Origin: an uncultured Rhizobiaceae group bacterium
GTDB taxonomy: Bacteria; Pseudomonadota; Alphaproteobacteria; Rhizobiales; Rhizobiaceae
DNA length: 64,000 nucleotides
Direction: 5' to 3'
Assembly (NCBI GenBank): GCA_947501445.1
Contig: CANMVS010000007.1
Span: forward strand, 285,966 to 349,965
Below, piece after piece: positions 26,421-35,190 of the stretch. Position numbers and translations under genes: made by a program. The notes beneath the pieces are model-generated. The model saw only the letters and a program-made list of their open reading frames with translations, did not search any database and was not told where the DNA came from. Position 1 is the stretch's first letter. Every line of letters begins with the position of its first letter.

Positions 26421-27668
26421 TCAGCTACACTCGAGGATATCGCGAGAGGGCAGGCCAAGTTTGCGGAATTCGGCTTCATCCTGACCAAGGGTCTGGGTGA
26501 CATTGTCGACCTTTTTGACCATCTTGGTTGCAAGGTTGCCGTCATCCAGTTCAACCACTTCAATCACGAAGTTAGACCCAACCGCCTGACGGTTGCCATC
26601 CAGAACAATCTTGCCGTTTGGTGCATCAAGTTCAAGACCGGTTAGGCACTGACGGAAGGACTTCTGACCGTCTGACAGATCACCTTTGACGTCATTGAGG
26701 CACTGCATGGCCGCATGCGTTGCATTGTAGTAACCGGTTGCCAGCAGGGAAGGGCTCGGGAAGCGTTGGTCCGGTGGAAATGAATCCTGATAGGACTTCA
26801 CATAAGCCTGCCATTTTGGATCATCCCAGGTATCGGCCTGTGGCCCGGATGATGGTGTCCCGATGAGTGCTTTTTTGGCATCGCCCTTGGCAGACAATAC
26901 CGTTCCATCCACCATGATGGTACCGCCAATCAGATTAGCGTCACCGCCGGCCTGCTGATACTGGTTGAGAAAATTGACTGCGTCACCGCCGCCGAGTCCA
27001 AGGTAAATAGCGTCGACATCATCCGGCAGTGCGGCAATGATTGAGCCAAAATCCTTGGTACCAAGCGGCACCCACAGGCGCTCGACGATTTTACCACCAG
27101 CATCGCAATAGCCATGCGCGAAGCCCAGAAAATTTGTGTATCCAAAGGAATAGTCTTCGGCTACGGCTGCGACATTTTTCCAGCCTTTGTCATTAAAGAC
27201 ATACTCACCAAGACCGGCACCCCATTGCGCACCATCCATATTGAAGCGGAAGAAGTTTTCGGCCGGGTCAACAAATGTTGTTTCCTGCGCCCCTGAAATC
27301 CCGTTGAGGATGGTGACTTGCGGTTGTGTTTTCGCATAATCGCGAAGCGCGATGCCTTCAGATCCGGACAGGGGTCCAATCACAATGTCGACTTTATCCT
27401 GCTCAACGAGCTTGCGTGCCCCGCGCACGGCACTGTCCGGGCTGGCATCGGTTGACTGGATGATCAGTTCAATGTTTTTGCCGCCGACCTTGTCGCCAAC
27501 TTCATTCATTGCGGTTTTCAAGCCGCGGACCCCGTCTTCACCGAGTACGGTATAGGTTCCTTCCAGTGTTGCCAGAACACCGACCTTGATAGTGCCATCC
27601 TGAGCCGATGCGGCGCCTGTTACTAACATGGCGGCCAACGACACGGTCGCAAGCAATGTATTACGCAT
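26421..27668 (-). CDS. Branched-chain-type ABC transporter substrate-binding protein
   Basis: 415 residues with a clear signal peptide (MRNTLLATVSLAAMLVTGAASAQ), so it is periplasmic. Type-1 periplasmic-binding fold of the Leu/Ile/Val or amide-binding kind: IKVGVLATLEGTYTVLGEDG at the mature N-terminus and IGPLSGSEGIALRDYA in the ligand cleft. It is first in the minus-strand cluster and has GGGAGG 5 nt before the ATG. It is separated from the other transporter genes by the ADH, ALDH and AraC genes but is the only binding protein available for LivHMGF here. The 160 bp that follow it are non-coding. Confidence 0.92.
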   Translation of the reverse strand: MRNTLLATVSLAAMLVTGAASAQDGTIKVGVLATLEGTYTVLGEDGVRGLKTAMNEVGDKVGGKNIELIIQSTDASPDSAVRGARKLVEQDKVDIVIGPLSGSEGIALRDYAKTQPQVTILNGISGAQETTFVDPAENFFRFNMDGAQWGAGLGEYVFNDKGWKNVAAVAEDYSFGYTNFLGFAHGYCDAGGKIVERLWVPLGTKDFGSIIAALPDDVDAIYLGLGGGDAVNFLNQYQQAGGDANLIGGTIMVDGTVLSAKGDAKKALIGTPSSGPQADTWDDPKWQAYVKSYQDSFPPDQRFPSPSLLATGYYNATHAAMQCLNDVKGDLSDGQKSFRQCLTGLELDAPNGKIVLDGNRQAVGSNFVIEVVELDDGNLATKMVKKVDNVTQTLGQDEAEFRKLGLPSRDILECS

Positions 27669-27865
27669 AAGTTCCTCCCTGAGAACTGTTTCTCGTTCCC
27701 GCGCGGTATTTGCACGGGATGAGGAAAGGGTGCCTCAAAGGGAAATTGCTTTTATGCCGCAGAGTGTATCGGCGTAACGTCCAGTCTTATAATTGCCGTC
27801 TGCAGGGCAATCAGCCACCTTTGCGTTGCAGATTGCAGCAAAGGTGGCGGTAGAAACTCAGTCAA
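27669..27865. promoter_or_regulatory. Intergenic region: promoter side of the catabolic cluster and 3' end of secA
   Basis: 197 bp between two minus-strand genes. It must contain the end of the secA transcript and the promoter of the substrate-binding protein gene. A perfect inverted repeat is at 27814-27848, and an imperfect palindrome GAGAACTGTTTCTC is at 27680-27693 close to the ribosome site. No hexamers were clear. Confidence 0.4.
27814..27848 (-). terminator. Hairpin after secA, possible terminator
   Basis: Perfect 11-bp inverted repeat (GCCACCTTTGC with its complement, 13-nt loop) starting 18 nt downstream of the secA stop. There is no T-run on either side, so it is not a classic intrinsic terminator. 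It may protect the 3' end or assist termination. Confidence 0.5.
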
Positions 27866-30610
27866 TCAACTGAAAGCGCCATGGCAATGTTTGTATTTCT
27901 TGCCGGAGCCACAGGGGCAGGTTTCATTGCGCCCGACCTTGCCCCAGGTTGAAGGATCCTGTGGATCACGCTCTTCAGCCGGGACCACCGCGTGCTGAAC
28001 CGGTGCGATGGCCATGTTTGAGGCAGCCGGCTGGGCTTCTTCAAACTCATCCTCACCTGTCGTGGCATCAATATGATGACCTTCCATCTGTTCCGGCAGG
28101 CCGGGTTCCGGCGCATCTGCAGCCTGTTTTACCAGTTCCACGCGCATCAGCTGAGCGGTTACTGTTTCACGCAGGTTCCCCAACAGGGCCTGAAACAGTT
28201 CAAAGGCCTCTGCCTTGTATTCCTGCAGCGGATCGCGCTGGGCAAGGCCACGAAAGCCAATGACAGAACGCAGGTGATCCAGATTGACAAGGTGCTCGCG
28301 CCACAGATGATCCAGCGTCTGCAAAACCACTGATTTCTCAACATAAGTCATGACTTCCGGCCCAAAACGCTCCGCACGGTCAGCTGCTGCCTTCTCGGAG
28401 GCTTCCGACAAACGTTCGCGAATATCGTCTTCGGCGATGCCTTCTTCCTCGGCCCATTCAGCCACCGGCAGATCCAGATTGAGAAATTTTTCAATTTCCT
28501 CTTTCAGACTGACAATGTTCCACTGTTCTGCGTAGGCTTTTTCCGGCACGTTGCGCGATACCAGATCATAGACCACATCCTGGCGCATTTCCGCGGTGGT
28601 TTCTGAAATATCTTCGGCATCCATCAGTTCCAGACGCTGATCAAAGACCACTTTACGCTGGTCATTCATAACGTCATCATATTTGAGCAGGTTCTTTCGA
28701 ATATCAAAGTTGCGCGCTTCAACCTTCTTCTGAGCCCGCTCCAGTGCCTTGTTGATCCAGGGATGAACGATGGCTTCGCCTTCCTTGAGGCCAAGCTTCT
28801 TGAGCATGCCATCCATTCGATCCGAACCAAAAATTCGCATCAGGTCATCCTGTAGCGAAAGATAGAACTTTGATCGCCCCGGATCGCCCTGACGTCCCGA
28901 ACGTCCGCGCAACTGATTATCGATGCGGCGGCTTTCATGGCGTTCTGTCGCCAGAACAAACAGGCCACCGGCGGCGAGTGCCTCTTCTTTCAGCGTCTGA
29001 ACCTGCGCCTTGATCTCAGTTTCCCGGGCGTCGCGTTCCGGCCCCTCTTCCATATCACCGAGCTCGTGGGCAAGACGCATGTCCAGATTGCCACCAAGCT
29101 GGATGTCCGTTCCGCGACCGGCCATATTCGTGGCAATTGTTACGGCGCCAGGTACACCGGCCTGTGAAACGATGAAAGCTTCCTGCTCATGGTAGCGGGC
29201 ATTGAGAACCTGGCAATCGCTAACGCCGGCCTTGGCGAGCAGTTCTGCAAGTGTTTCAGACTTTTCAATTGAGGTGGTTCCGACCAGCACGGGCTGACCG
29301 CGTTCACGCGACTTTTTGATTTCTTCGACAATGGCCGCAAATTTTTCATCAGCGGACCGATAGACCTCATCGTCGTCGTCTATACGACTGATCGGCAAAT
29401 TCGTCGGGATCTCGACGACTTCAAGCCCATAGATGTTGCCGAATTCTTCAGCCTCAGTGGAGGCTGTTCCGGTCATTCCGCCAAGCTTTTCATACATGCG
29501 GAAGTAGTTCTGGAAAGTGATTGACGCGAGTGTCTGGTTTTCGGGCTGGATCGCCACGGATTCCTTGGCCTCCAGAGCCTGATGCTGGCCCTCCGAGTAG
29601 CGCCGCCCCTGCATCATGCGTCCGGTAAACTCGTCAATGATGACAATTTCACCATCCTTGACAATATAATCCTTGTCGCGGGCAAACAGCTTGTGTGCCT
29701 TAAGGGCGTTATTGACGTGATGAACAATGGTGACATTTTCCACGTCGTAAAGTGATTCGCCCTTCAGCAAACCAGCTTCAGTCAACATGCCCTCGAGCTT
29801 TTCCGTGCCCTCTTCGCTGAAAGTGGCGGAGCGCTGTTTCTCGTCAATTTCGTAGTCGCGGTCTTCCAGCAATGGAATGAATGCATCAATGGTATTGTAT
29901 AGTTCGGACCGGTCATCCAGCGGGCCAGAGATGATCAGTGGTGTGCGCGCTTCATCAACAAGAATTGAATCCACCTCGTCAACGATCGCATAATTGTGAC
30001 CACGTTGAACCATCTGGTTGCGCTCATATTTCATATTGTCGCGCAGATAATCAAAACCCAGTTCGTTGTTTGTCGCATAGGTAATGTCGCAGCCATAGGC
30101 GGCCCTGCGCTCATCATCTTCCATTCCATGCACGATGGTCGCCGTTGTCATGCCTAAAAAGCTATAGACCTTGCCCATCCATTCGGCATCACGCTGAGCA
30201 AGATAATCGTTCACAGTGACAACATGAACACCTTTGCCCGTAAGGGCATTGAGGTATACCGGCAGTGTGGCCACCAGGGTCTTGCCTTCGCCGGTTTTCA
30301 TCTCCGAAATGGCGTTTTCATGCAGAATCATGCCACCAATCATCTGGACATCAAACGGACGCAGCCCGATAACCCTTTTTGCCGCCTCGCGCACCGTGGC
30401 GAAGGCAGGTGTCAAAAGATCATCAAGTTTCGCACCATTGGCCAATTGCTCACGGAATTTATCTGTCTGAGCGGCCAGATCTTCATCGCTCAGTGCCGCA
30501 ATCTCACTTTCAAGTGCATTGATTGCCTCAACGCGTGGATAATAGGCACGTATGCGGCGCTCATGGGAAGAACCAAACAATTTGCGGGCGATGCCGCCGA
30601 AGTTGACCAT
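27866..30610 (-). CDS. secA: Preprotein translocase ATPase SecA
   Basis: 914 residues; full-length motor of the Sec pathway, pushing unfolded preproteins through SecYEG. NBD1 contains Walker A in MKTGEGKTL and Walker B in [20 protein letters not shown]2 contains [10 protein letters not shown] and [13 protein letters not shown]. The C-terminal zinc/SecB-binding motif [14 protein letters not shown] is intact. The ATG at 30610 is preferred to the TTG one codon earlier; AGGA lies 8 nt upstream. Single-copy core gene, divergent from the peptidylprolyl isomerase gene. Confidence 0.98.
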   Translation of the reverse strand: MVNFGGIARKLFGSSHERRIRAYYPRVEAINALESEIAALSDEDLAAQTDKFREQLANGAKLDDLLTPAFATVREAAKRVIGLRPFDVQMIGGMILHENAISEMKTGEGKTLVATLPVYLNALTGKGVHVVTVNDYLAQRDAEWMGKVYSFLGMTTATIVHGMEDDERRAAYGCDITYATNNELGFDYLRDNMKYERNQMVQRGHNYAIVDEVDSILVDEARTPLIISGPLDDRSELYNTIDAFIPLLEDRDYEIDEKQRSATFSEEGTEKLEGMLTEAGLLKGESLYDVENVTIVHHVNNALKAHKLFARDKDYIVKDGEIVIIDEFTGRMMQGRRYSEGQHQALEAKESVAIQPENQTLASITFQNYFRMYEKLGGMTGTASTEAEEFGNIYGLEVVEIPTNLPISRIDDDDEVYRSADEKFAAIVEEIKKSRERGQPVLVGTTSIEKSETLAELLAKAGVSDCQVLNARYHEQEAFIVSQAGVPGAVTIATNMAGRGTDIQLGGNLDMRLAHELGDMEEGPERDARETEIKAQVQTLKEEALAAGGLFVLATERHESRRIDNQLRGRSGRQGDPGRSKFYLSLQDDLMRIFGSDRMDGMLKKLGLKEGEAIVHPWINKALERAQKKVEARNFDIRKNLLKYDDVMNDQRKVVFDQRLELMDAEDISETTAEMRQDVVYDLVSRNVPEKAYAEQWNIVSLKEEIEKFLNLDLPVAEWAEEEGIAEDDIRERLSEASEKAAADRAERFGPEVMTYVEKSVVLQTLDHLWREHLVNLDHLRSVIGFRGLAQRDPLQEYKAEAFELFQALLGNLRETVTAQLMRVELVKQAADAPEPGLPEQMEGHHIDATTGEDEFEEAQPAASNMAIAPVQHAVVPAEERDPQDPSTWGKVGRNETCPCGSGKKYKHCHGAFS

Positions 30611-30735
30611 CAATATGGTCCTTTCTTGCTCGTTGGGCGAACTTCAAAATTATCCGGGGCCAACGCGTTGACGGCCCGATGACGCGGTTTTGAAGCTGTA
30701 CGGCCCGAAACTGATCTGGACGCGAGTTAGCGTGA

Positions 30736-30764
30736 CAGATAAGAGGGGGGGTGTACGTTGTCAA
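30736..30764 (-). promoter_or_regulatory. Candidate sigma-70-type promoter of secA
   Basis: On the minus strand TTGACA (30764-30759) and TATCTG (30741-30736) are separated by 17 nt, about 125 bp upstream of the secA start. The -35 box matches consensus exactly; the -10 box matches weakly. The spacer contains a run of C residues. Confidence 0.45.
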
Positions 30765-30897
30765 CGCCACTGTGGGTGTCTGTGTTCATGCGGTTTGAAT
30801 CGATTAAGCTGAAATTGGCTTGTGACCGCGCTTAAATCGGCTATTGATGTAGAAAAGCAGCCATCGCGTTGCGCCAACTGGAAGAGGTTTGTGGATC

Positions 30898-31755
30898 ATG
30901 AAGGTAACAATGCCATTGCGTGTCGGTATAATGGCACTGGCCATCAGTCTGGGTTTATCTGCCGCTGTCAAAGCGCAGGAAGATAAGATAATTGCCACGG
31001 TGGGCGAAAAGCCGGTCTATCAGTCTGAACTGGACTTTGCGGTAACTGATCTTGATCCTCAGTTTGAACGACTGCCCGTGGAACAGCGCCGCGCAGCTGC
31101 GTTTGCTGCATTGCTCGACATCAAATTGATTGCCCAGCAGGCTGAGGCTGCTGGCATGGGTGAAGGGGACCTTTTCCAACGGCGGCTGGATTTTCTGAAG
31201 GATCGCGCATTGCACAATGCCTTTTTCCAATCCAAGATTGCCAGCACAATTACCGACGAAAATGTCCGGGCCCGTTACGACAAGGAAGTCGCTGCCACAC
31301 CACCGGAGCAGGAAGTCTCGGCGCGTCACATTCTGGTTGATAGCGAAGAGCAGGCGAAAGCCGTTGTTGCCGAGCTGGATGCAGGCAAGGACTTCATCGA
31401 ACTGGCCAAGGAAAAATCAACCGGCCCCAGCGGTCCACAGGGCGGAGACCTTGGCTATTTCACCAGGGGTCGCATGGTGCCTGAATTTGAGGAAGCCGCG
31501 TTCAAACTTGAACCGGGAGCCTATACGAAAGAACCCGTGAAAACCCAATTTGGTTGGCACATAATCAAGGTTGAAGACAAGCGCGATACGCCACCACCTG
31601 CATTTGAACAGGTTGTTGAACAGATGCGCCGCGTGCTGCTGCAGGAACAATATGTGGCAGTGCTGGAAGAAGCCCGGGAAAAACTGAAAGTTGAGGTAAC
31701 AGACGAAGACCTCAAGAAACTCATGGAATCAGTAAATCCGACGGACAGCAAATAG
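30898..31755 (+). CDS. Periplasmic parvulin-type peptidylprolyl isomerase
   Basis: 285 residues from the ATG at 30898; the frame also has an upstream TTG at 30889. The signal peptide is MKVTMPLRVGIMALAISLGL...VKA, so it acts in the periplasm. An N-terminal SurA/PpiD-like helical chaperone part (about 27-130) precedes one PpiC rotamase domain (about 135-230) with EVSARHILVDSEEQA, GGDLGYFTRGRMVPEFEEAAF and FGWHIIKVEDKR. It assists folding of exported proteins, which suits its place divergent to secA. Followed by a strong hairpin before argJ. Confidence 0.95.
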   Translation: MKVTMPLRVGIMALAISLGLSAAVKAQEDKIIATVGEKPVYQSELDFAVTDLDPQFERLPVEQRRAAAFAALLDIKLIAQQAEAAGMGEGDLFQRRLDFLKDRALHNAFFQSKIASTITDENVRARYDKEVAATPPEQEVSARHILVDSEEQAKAVVAELDAGKDFIELAKEKSTGPSGPQGGDLGYFTRGRMVPEFEEAAFKLEPGAYTKEPVKTQFGWHIIKVEDKRDTPPPAFEQVVEQMRRVLLQEQYVAVLEEAREKLKVEVTDEDLKKLMESVNPTDSK

Positions 31756-31766
31756 GAACATATCAA

Positions 31767-31811
31767 CCGATGCTGCCTTCCCGTGTGATCGGGACATTGA
31801 GGCAGCATCGG
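31767..31811 (+). terminator. Large perfect hairpin between ppi and argJ
   Basis: CCGATGCTGCCT and its exact complement form a 12-bp stem starting 11 nt after the ppi stop. A second inner stem TCCCG/CGGGA lies in the loop. It is not followed by a T-tract, and the argJ ATG comes 19 nt later. It could attenuate read-through from ppi into argJ or stabilise the ppi message. Confidence 0.55.
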
Positions 31812-31830
31812 CTGACTGCTTTATAGAACG

Positions 31831-33072
31831 ATGACAAACTCCATTTCTCCATTGGCTCCCGCGCGCATGGCTGAACTGCCGCCGCTCGAAGGCATTCAGA
31901 TTGCGACAACTGCCGCCGGGATCAAATATGCAGATCGAACCGATCTGATGATCATGGTTTTCGATCAGCCGGCGACGACGGCCGGTGTGTTCACTCAATC
32001 GCTTTGCCCTTCTGCCCCGGTGGATTTTTGCCGTGCCAATCTGTCTGGCGGCAGTGCCCGTATCCTGGTTGTCAACTCAGGCAATGCCAATGCCTTCACC
32101 GGCATCAAGGGAGCCCGGGCCGCTCATCTGACGGCGCAAACCGCAGCCAGTGCCATAGGCTGTGATCTGGGTGAGGTGTTCCTGGCCTCGACAGGGGTTA
32201 TTGGAGAGCCCCTCGACGCAGCTGCCTTTTCAGGCGCGCTGGCCGAGCTGACCACAGTCGTCAAAGGTGACGGTTGGCTGGATGCCGCCAAGGCCATCAT
32301 GACGACCGATACCTATCCCAAACTTGCCACGACAACGCTGCGCATGGGCGAAGCGACTATCCGCATCAATGGTATTGCCAAGGGTGCAGGCATGATTGCA
32401 CCGGATATGGCGACGATGTTGTCATTCATTGTAACGGACGCCGATATTGATGCGGAAGTATTGCAGGCCCTGCTTGCAGAAGGGGTTGATGATACGTTCA
32501 ACGCTGTCACGGTTGACAGCGATACATCCACTTCCGACACCCTGATGCTGTTTGCTACAGGCGCTGCCGGCAGGCACGGTGCACCGCGGATAAACGATTT
32601 AAGTGATCCGCTGCTGGTCGCATTCAAACAGGCGCTCTACGCCCTGATGAAGGACCTTGCCCTCCAGATCGTTCGCGATGGTGAAGGCGCGCGCAAAATG
32701 GTTGAAATTACCGTGTGCGGTGCTGCCAGCAACAGGGCAGCCAAGACGATTGCTCTTTCCATAGCCAATTCACCACTGGTTAAAACAGCAGTGGCTGGAG
32801 AAGACGCCAATTGGGGGCGTGTTGTCATGGCTGTTGGCAAGGCCGGACAGGAGGCCCATCGCGACAGGCTGCAGATCTGGTTTGGCGACGTGCGGGTTGC
32901 CGTTGAAGGGGAACGGGACCCGGACTACAGCGAAGAGGCCGCAGCGGATGTCATGAAATGCGAAGATATCAATATTACCGTTGATGTTGGTGTTGCAGAT
33001 GGCCGGGCCACGGTCTGGACCTGTGACCTGACCAAGGAATATGTTGCCATCAACGGTGATTATCGCAGTTGA
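31831..33072 (+). CDS. argJ: Bifunctional glutamate N-acetyltransferase / amino-acid acetyltransferase ArgJ
   Basis: 413 residues. ArgJ transfers the acetyl group from N-acetylornithine to glutamate (arginine biosynthesis) and may also make N-acetylglutamate from acetyl-CoA. The precursor cleaves itself at the conserved APDMATML motif; Thr195 becomes the N-terminal nucleophile of the beta chain. The oxyanion-hole region STGVIGEPL is present. The C-terminus ends in the family's typical [10 protein letters not shown]. Cytoplasmic core enzyme of expected length. Confidence 0.98.
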   Translation: MTNSISPLAPARMAELPPLEGIQIATTAAGIKYADRTDLMIMVFDQPATTAGVFTQSLCPSAPVDFCRANLSGGSARILVVNSGNANAFTGIKGARAAHLTAQTAASAIGCDLGEVFLASTGVIGEPLDAAAFSGALAELTTVVKGDGWLDAAKAIMTTDTYPKLATTTLRMGEATIRINGIAKGAGMIAPDMATMLSFIVTDADIDAEVLQALLAEGVDDTFNAVTVDSDTSTSDTLMLFATGAAGRHGAPRINDLSDPLLVAFKQALYALMKDLALQIVRDGEGARKMVEITVCGAASNRAAKTIALSIANSPLVKTAVAGEDANWGRVVMAVGKAGQEAHRDRLQIWFGDVRVAVEGERDPDYSEEAAADVMKCEDINITVDVGVADGRATVWTCDLTKEYVAINGDYRS

Positions 33073-33130
33073 CGCTGCTGCAATATCTGTTTTGGCGTAA
33101 ATCGAACCAACTGTAAAACCGGGATAACTC

Positions 33131-33892
33131 ATGCAGGATCTTGCCAGTGTTCGTCGATTGGAAGCCGTTGGCTTCAGAGCGTGGCCCGCGGCTTCCATTC
33201 AATATGATGGCAGTTGGCAGATCCGCTTGACTGCCGGGCACCCGTCCAAGCGACTTAATTCAGTCAATCCGCTCGATCCATCCGATCATCGCAATCTAGA
33301 ATTACGGGTTAAACGGGCTTCGCAGCGTTTCAAAGCCTATGGCCGGCCACTGGTGTTTCGCCAATCACCATTGGCACCACCGCAGCTTGATGCCTATTTC
33401 GACGCCAATGGATGGCGACGGTTTGATGAAACACGGGTTATGATGGCAGATATCAGTCATCTGAATCTGGATGCAGTGCTTGACCACTTGCCCATCCGCG
33501 AGATTGGTCGTTATGTGGATGCCTCCATTTTGGTTCATGGTCGCGATGCATCGCTCAAACCAGGATTAACAGAGCTTTTGAGTTCCATCAGGCCTGATAG
33601 TGGATTATTCGTCATGGAAGAGGCTGATGCCGGTCCCGTATCAACTGCGCTTTGCGTGCATGACAATGAAATGGCCGGCATATTTGAATTGGCGACGAAA
33701 GCGGAGTGCCGCAAGAAAGGCTATGGACGCGATGTGGTTATCACTGCATTGCGCTGGGCACGGATGCGCGGTGCCGAGAAGGCATGGTTACAGGTGGAAA
33801 CGGACAATCACCCCGCTGTTGGCCTTTATGAAGGTCTCGGCTTTTCGGAGGTCTACCGCTACGACTACCGCCAGGAACCTGAGCAGGTTTGA
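33131..33892 (+). CDS. GNAT family N-acetyltransferase
   Basis: 253 residues. The C-terminal half (about 120-245) is a GNAT domain with acetyl-CoA motif CRKKGYGRDVVITALRWA and the following QVETDNHPAVGLYEGLGF. The N-terminal 110 residues are a divergent extension seen in alphaproteobacterial members of this synteny block. The acceptor substrate is unknown. It lies 58 nt after argJ and 24 nt before mutT, so all three may be co-transcribed. Confidence 0.92.
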   Translation: MQDLASVRRLEAVGFRAWPAASIQYDGSWQIRLTAGHPSKRLNSVNPLDPSDHRNLELRVKRASQRFKAYGRPLVFRQSPLAPPQLDAYFDANGWRRFDETRVMMADISHLNLDAVLDHLPIREIGRYVDASILVHGRDASLKPGLTELLSSIRPDSGLFVMEEADAGPVSTALCVHDNEMAGIFELATKAECRKKGYGRDVVITALRWARMRGAEKAWLQVETDNHPAVGLYEGLGFSEVYRYDYRQEPEQV

Positions 33893-33916
33893 TGACCTCA
33901 TATAAAAGGCCTCATC

Positions 33917-34324
33917 ATGAACGTTAAAAATATGCTGCTTGTTGCGGCGTGCGCATTGGTTGATGCGGATGGGCGCGTATTGATTGCTCAACGTCCGAAA
34001 GGCAAATCCATGGCTGGCCTGTGGGAATTTCCGGGGGGCAAGGTCGAAGCAGGAGAAACGCCGGAGGACGCGCTCATTCGTGAGTTGGAGGAGGAATTGG
34101 GCATTGTAACGCAGCTTGCCTGTCTGGCCCCGCTGACATTTGCCAGTCACAGCTATGAGCGTTTTCACCTGCTGATGCCCTTGTTTGTTTGCCGACGTTA
34201 TCAGGGGATCGCCCAACCAAGGGAAGGGCAGGTGTTAAAGTGGGTTCGCCCGCAAAAACTTCGCGACTATCCCATGCCGGCTGCCGATGAACCACTGATA
34301 CCCTATCTCATCGACCTGATCTGA
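33917..34324 (+). CDS. mutT: 8-oxo-dGTP diphosphatase MutT (Nudix hydrolase)
   Basis: 135 residues. The complete Nudix box lies at 40-62 (GGKVEAGE through REL to EEELG). The N-terminal strand LLVAACALVDADGRVLIAQRP and the ending KWVRPQKLRDYPMPAAD fit MutT. It removes oxidised dGTP from the nucleotide pool and so prevents A:T to C:G mutations. The ATG has AAGG 8 nt upstream. Confidence 0.94.
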   Translation: MNVKNMLLVAACALVDADGRVLIAQRPKGKSMAGLWEFPGGKVEAGETPEDALIRELEEELGIVTQLACLAPLTFASHSYERFHLLMPLFVCRRYQGIAQPREGQVLKWVRPQKLRDYPMPAADEPLIPYLIDLI

Positions 34325-34397
34325 CTGGCAGTTAACGGTTCATTTATCATAATCTTCGATACTGGGCTCCAATGCACAGGGTATTCGGGGACTTTCC

Positions 34398-34712
34398 ATG
34401 AGTGACGATGATTTCTGGTCTTCGGTGTACCCGCGGGCTTCTCACCTTGATCGCCCCGCTCGGTTCAGTGCCCTGAGGCTGGCTTTGCTGTTTGGAACCG
34501 CCACAATAGCCATGGCTTTCATTCTTCCGCCAATGATTGGTTCTTCGCCAAATGGTTCCGAGCTTTGGGCTTCGGACCCCGGAATTGACTATACAACAAC
34601 AGCATCCATACGCACCCAAAGAACCTATACTGTACAGCGCAGTGTCCTACAGTCTTCAGCCGATTCCGTATGCATCATCAGTGCCCGTGGCCATCGTTCC
34701 GGTGAATGCTGA
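34398..34712 (+). CDS. Small single-pass membrane protein, conserved in Rhizobiales
   Basis: 104 residues. The N-terminal 24 residues are polar, one hydrophobic segment follows (about 28-46, ALRLALLFGTATIAMAFIL), then a polar part ending YTVQRSVLQ...VCIISARGHRSGEC. I recognise the pattern (SDDDFW at the start, QRSVLQ and SVCII near the end) from small uncharacterised rhizobial proteins, but no function is known. It starts 73 nt after mutT and is followed by a dispersed repeat and the Flp pilin gene, which may be functionally linked. Confidence 0.75.
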   Translation: MSDDDFWSSVYPRASHLDRPARFSALRLALLFGTATIAMAFILPPMIGSSPNGSELWASDPGIDYTTTASIRTQRTYTVQRSVLQSSADSVCIISARGHRSGEC

Positions 34713-34723
34713 GTTCGATGCTA

Positions 34724-34824
34724 ATGCATTCAGGTGTTGACGAAATCGGCAAAACCTGAATGCAACAATAAAATCCATGGCCGATACTCTTGTCCCGTTT
34801 CTGATAAAACGTGAAACGGTCTAA
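34724..34824 (-). repeat. Dispersed two-hairpin repeat, copy B1 (full length)
   Basis: Full-length copy in minus orientation. It has the right hairpin (CAGGTGTTGACG...CAAAACCTG, slightly degraded), the central CGATACTC block and a perfect left hairpin CCGTTTC/GAAACGG. With copy B2 it brackets the Flp pilin gene in inverted orientation, and the two share the variant GAGTATCGGCC not seen in the other copies. Confidence 0.8.
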
Positions 34825-34897
34825 AGCGGTTTCATTCGCATTGTTGTGTCCATATTAGTCTAATCGCAATAGTTTAGCGTTAGTGTCTCCACATACC

Positions 34898-34942
34898 AAA
34901 AGCTGTAGGGCCAATAGCTGTAGGGCCAAAAGGTGTAGGGCA
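34898..34942 (+). repeat. Three 15-bp tandem repeats upstream of flp pilin
   Basis: Three consecutive copies of a 15-bp unit with the core AGSTGTAGGGCC (34898-34912, 34913-34927, 34928-34942). The third copy supplies the purine-rich ribosome site (AGGTGTAGGG), ending 6 nt before the pilin ATG. Copy number could change translation or transcription of the pilin. Confidence 0.75.
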
Positions 34943-34946
34943 TAAT

Positions 34947-35123
34947 ATGATCAATTGTTTCATGAAAATGATGCGTTCGACGAGCGGAACAACGGCTATA
35001 GAGTATGGATTAATCGGGACGTTGATTTCCGTTTCAATCATTGCATCGGCGATTATCGTCGGCGGAAACGTTGAGACGATGTTCACGGGTGTCGGCGAGG
35101 ACGTTGAATCCGCCGTTAACTAG
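34947..35123 (+). CDS. Flp/Fap-type IVb pilin
   Basis: 58-residue type IVb prepilin. A short charged leader (MINCFMKMMRSTSG) is followed by the prepilin-peptidase motif G/TTAIEYGLIG, with Glu five residues into the mature part, and then one hydrophobic helix (LISVSIIASAIIVGG) and a short polar tail. Cleavage is expected after Gly14. Flp pilins are assembled by Tad machinery and mediate adhesion. No tad/cpa genes are in this window, so assembly must rely on genes elsewhere. The TAG stop coincides with the first bases of repeat copy B2. The isolated location suggests an orphan pilin. Confidence 0.85.
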   Translation: MINCFMKMMRSTSGTTAIEYGLIGTLISVSIIASAIIVGGNVETMFTGVGEDVESAVN

Positions 35124-35190
35124 ACCGTTACACGTTTTATCAGAAACGGGACAAGAGTATCGGCCCTTGATTATGTTGATGCATTCGGGC
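35120..35190 (+). repeat. Dispersed two-hairpin repeat, copy B2 (left part)
   Basis: Plus-orientation copy from CTAGACCG through GTTGATGCATTC; the right hairpin is lost. Its TAG is the stop codon of the Flp pilin gene. Most similar to copy B1. Confidence 0.8.

Noticed and set aside
34898..34942. CRISPR-like array
   Set aside because: Only three 15-bp units with no spacers; it is a simple tandem repeat ending in a ribosome site.
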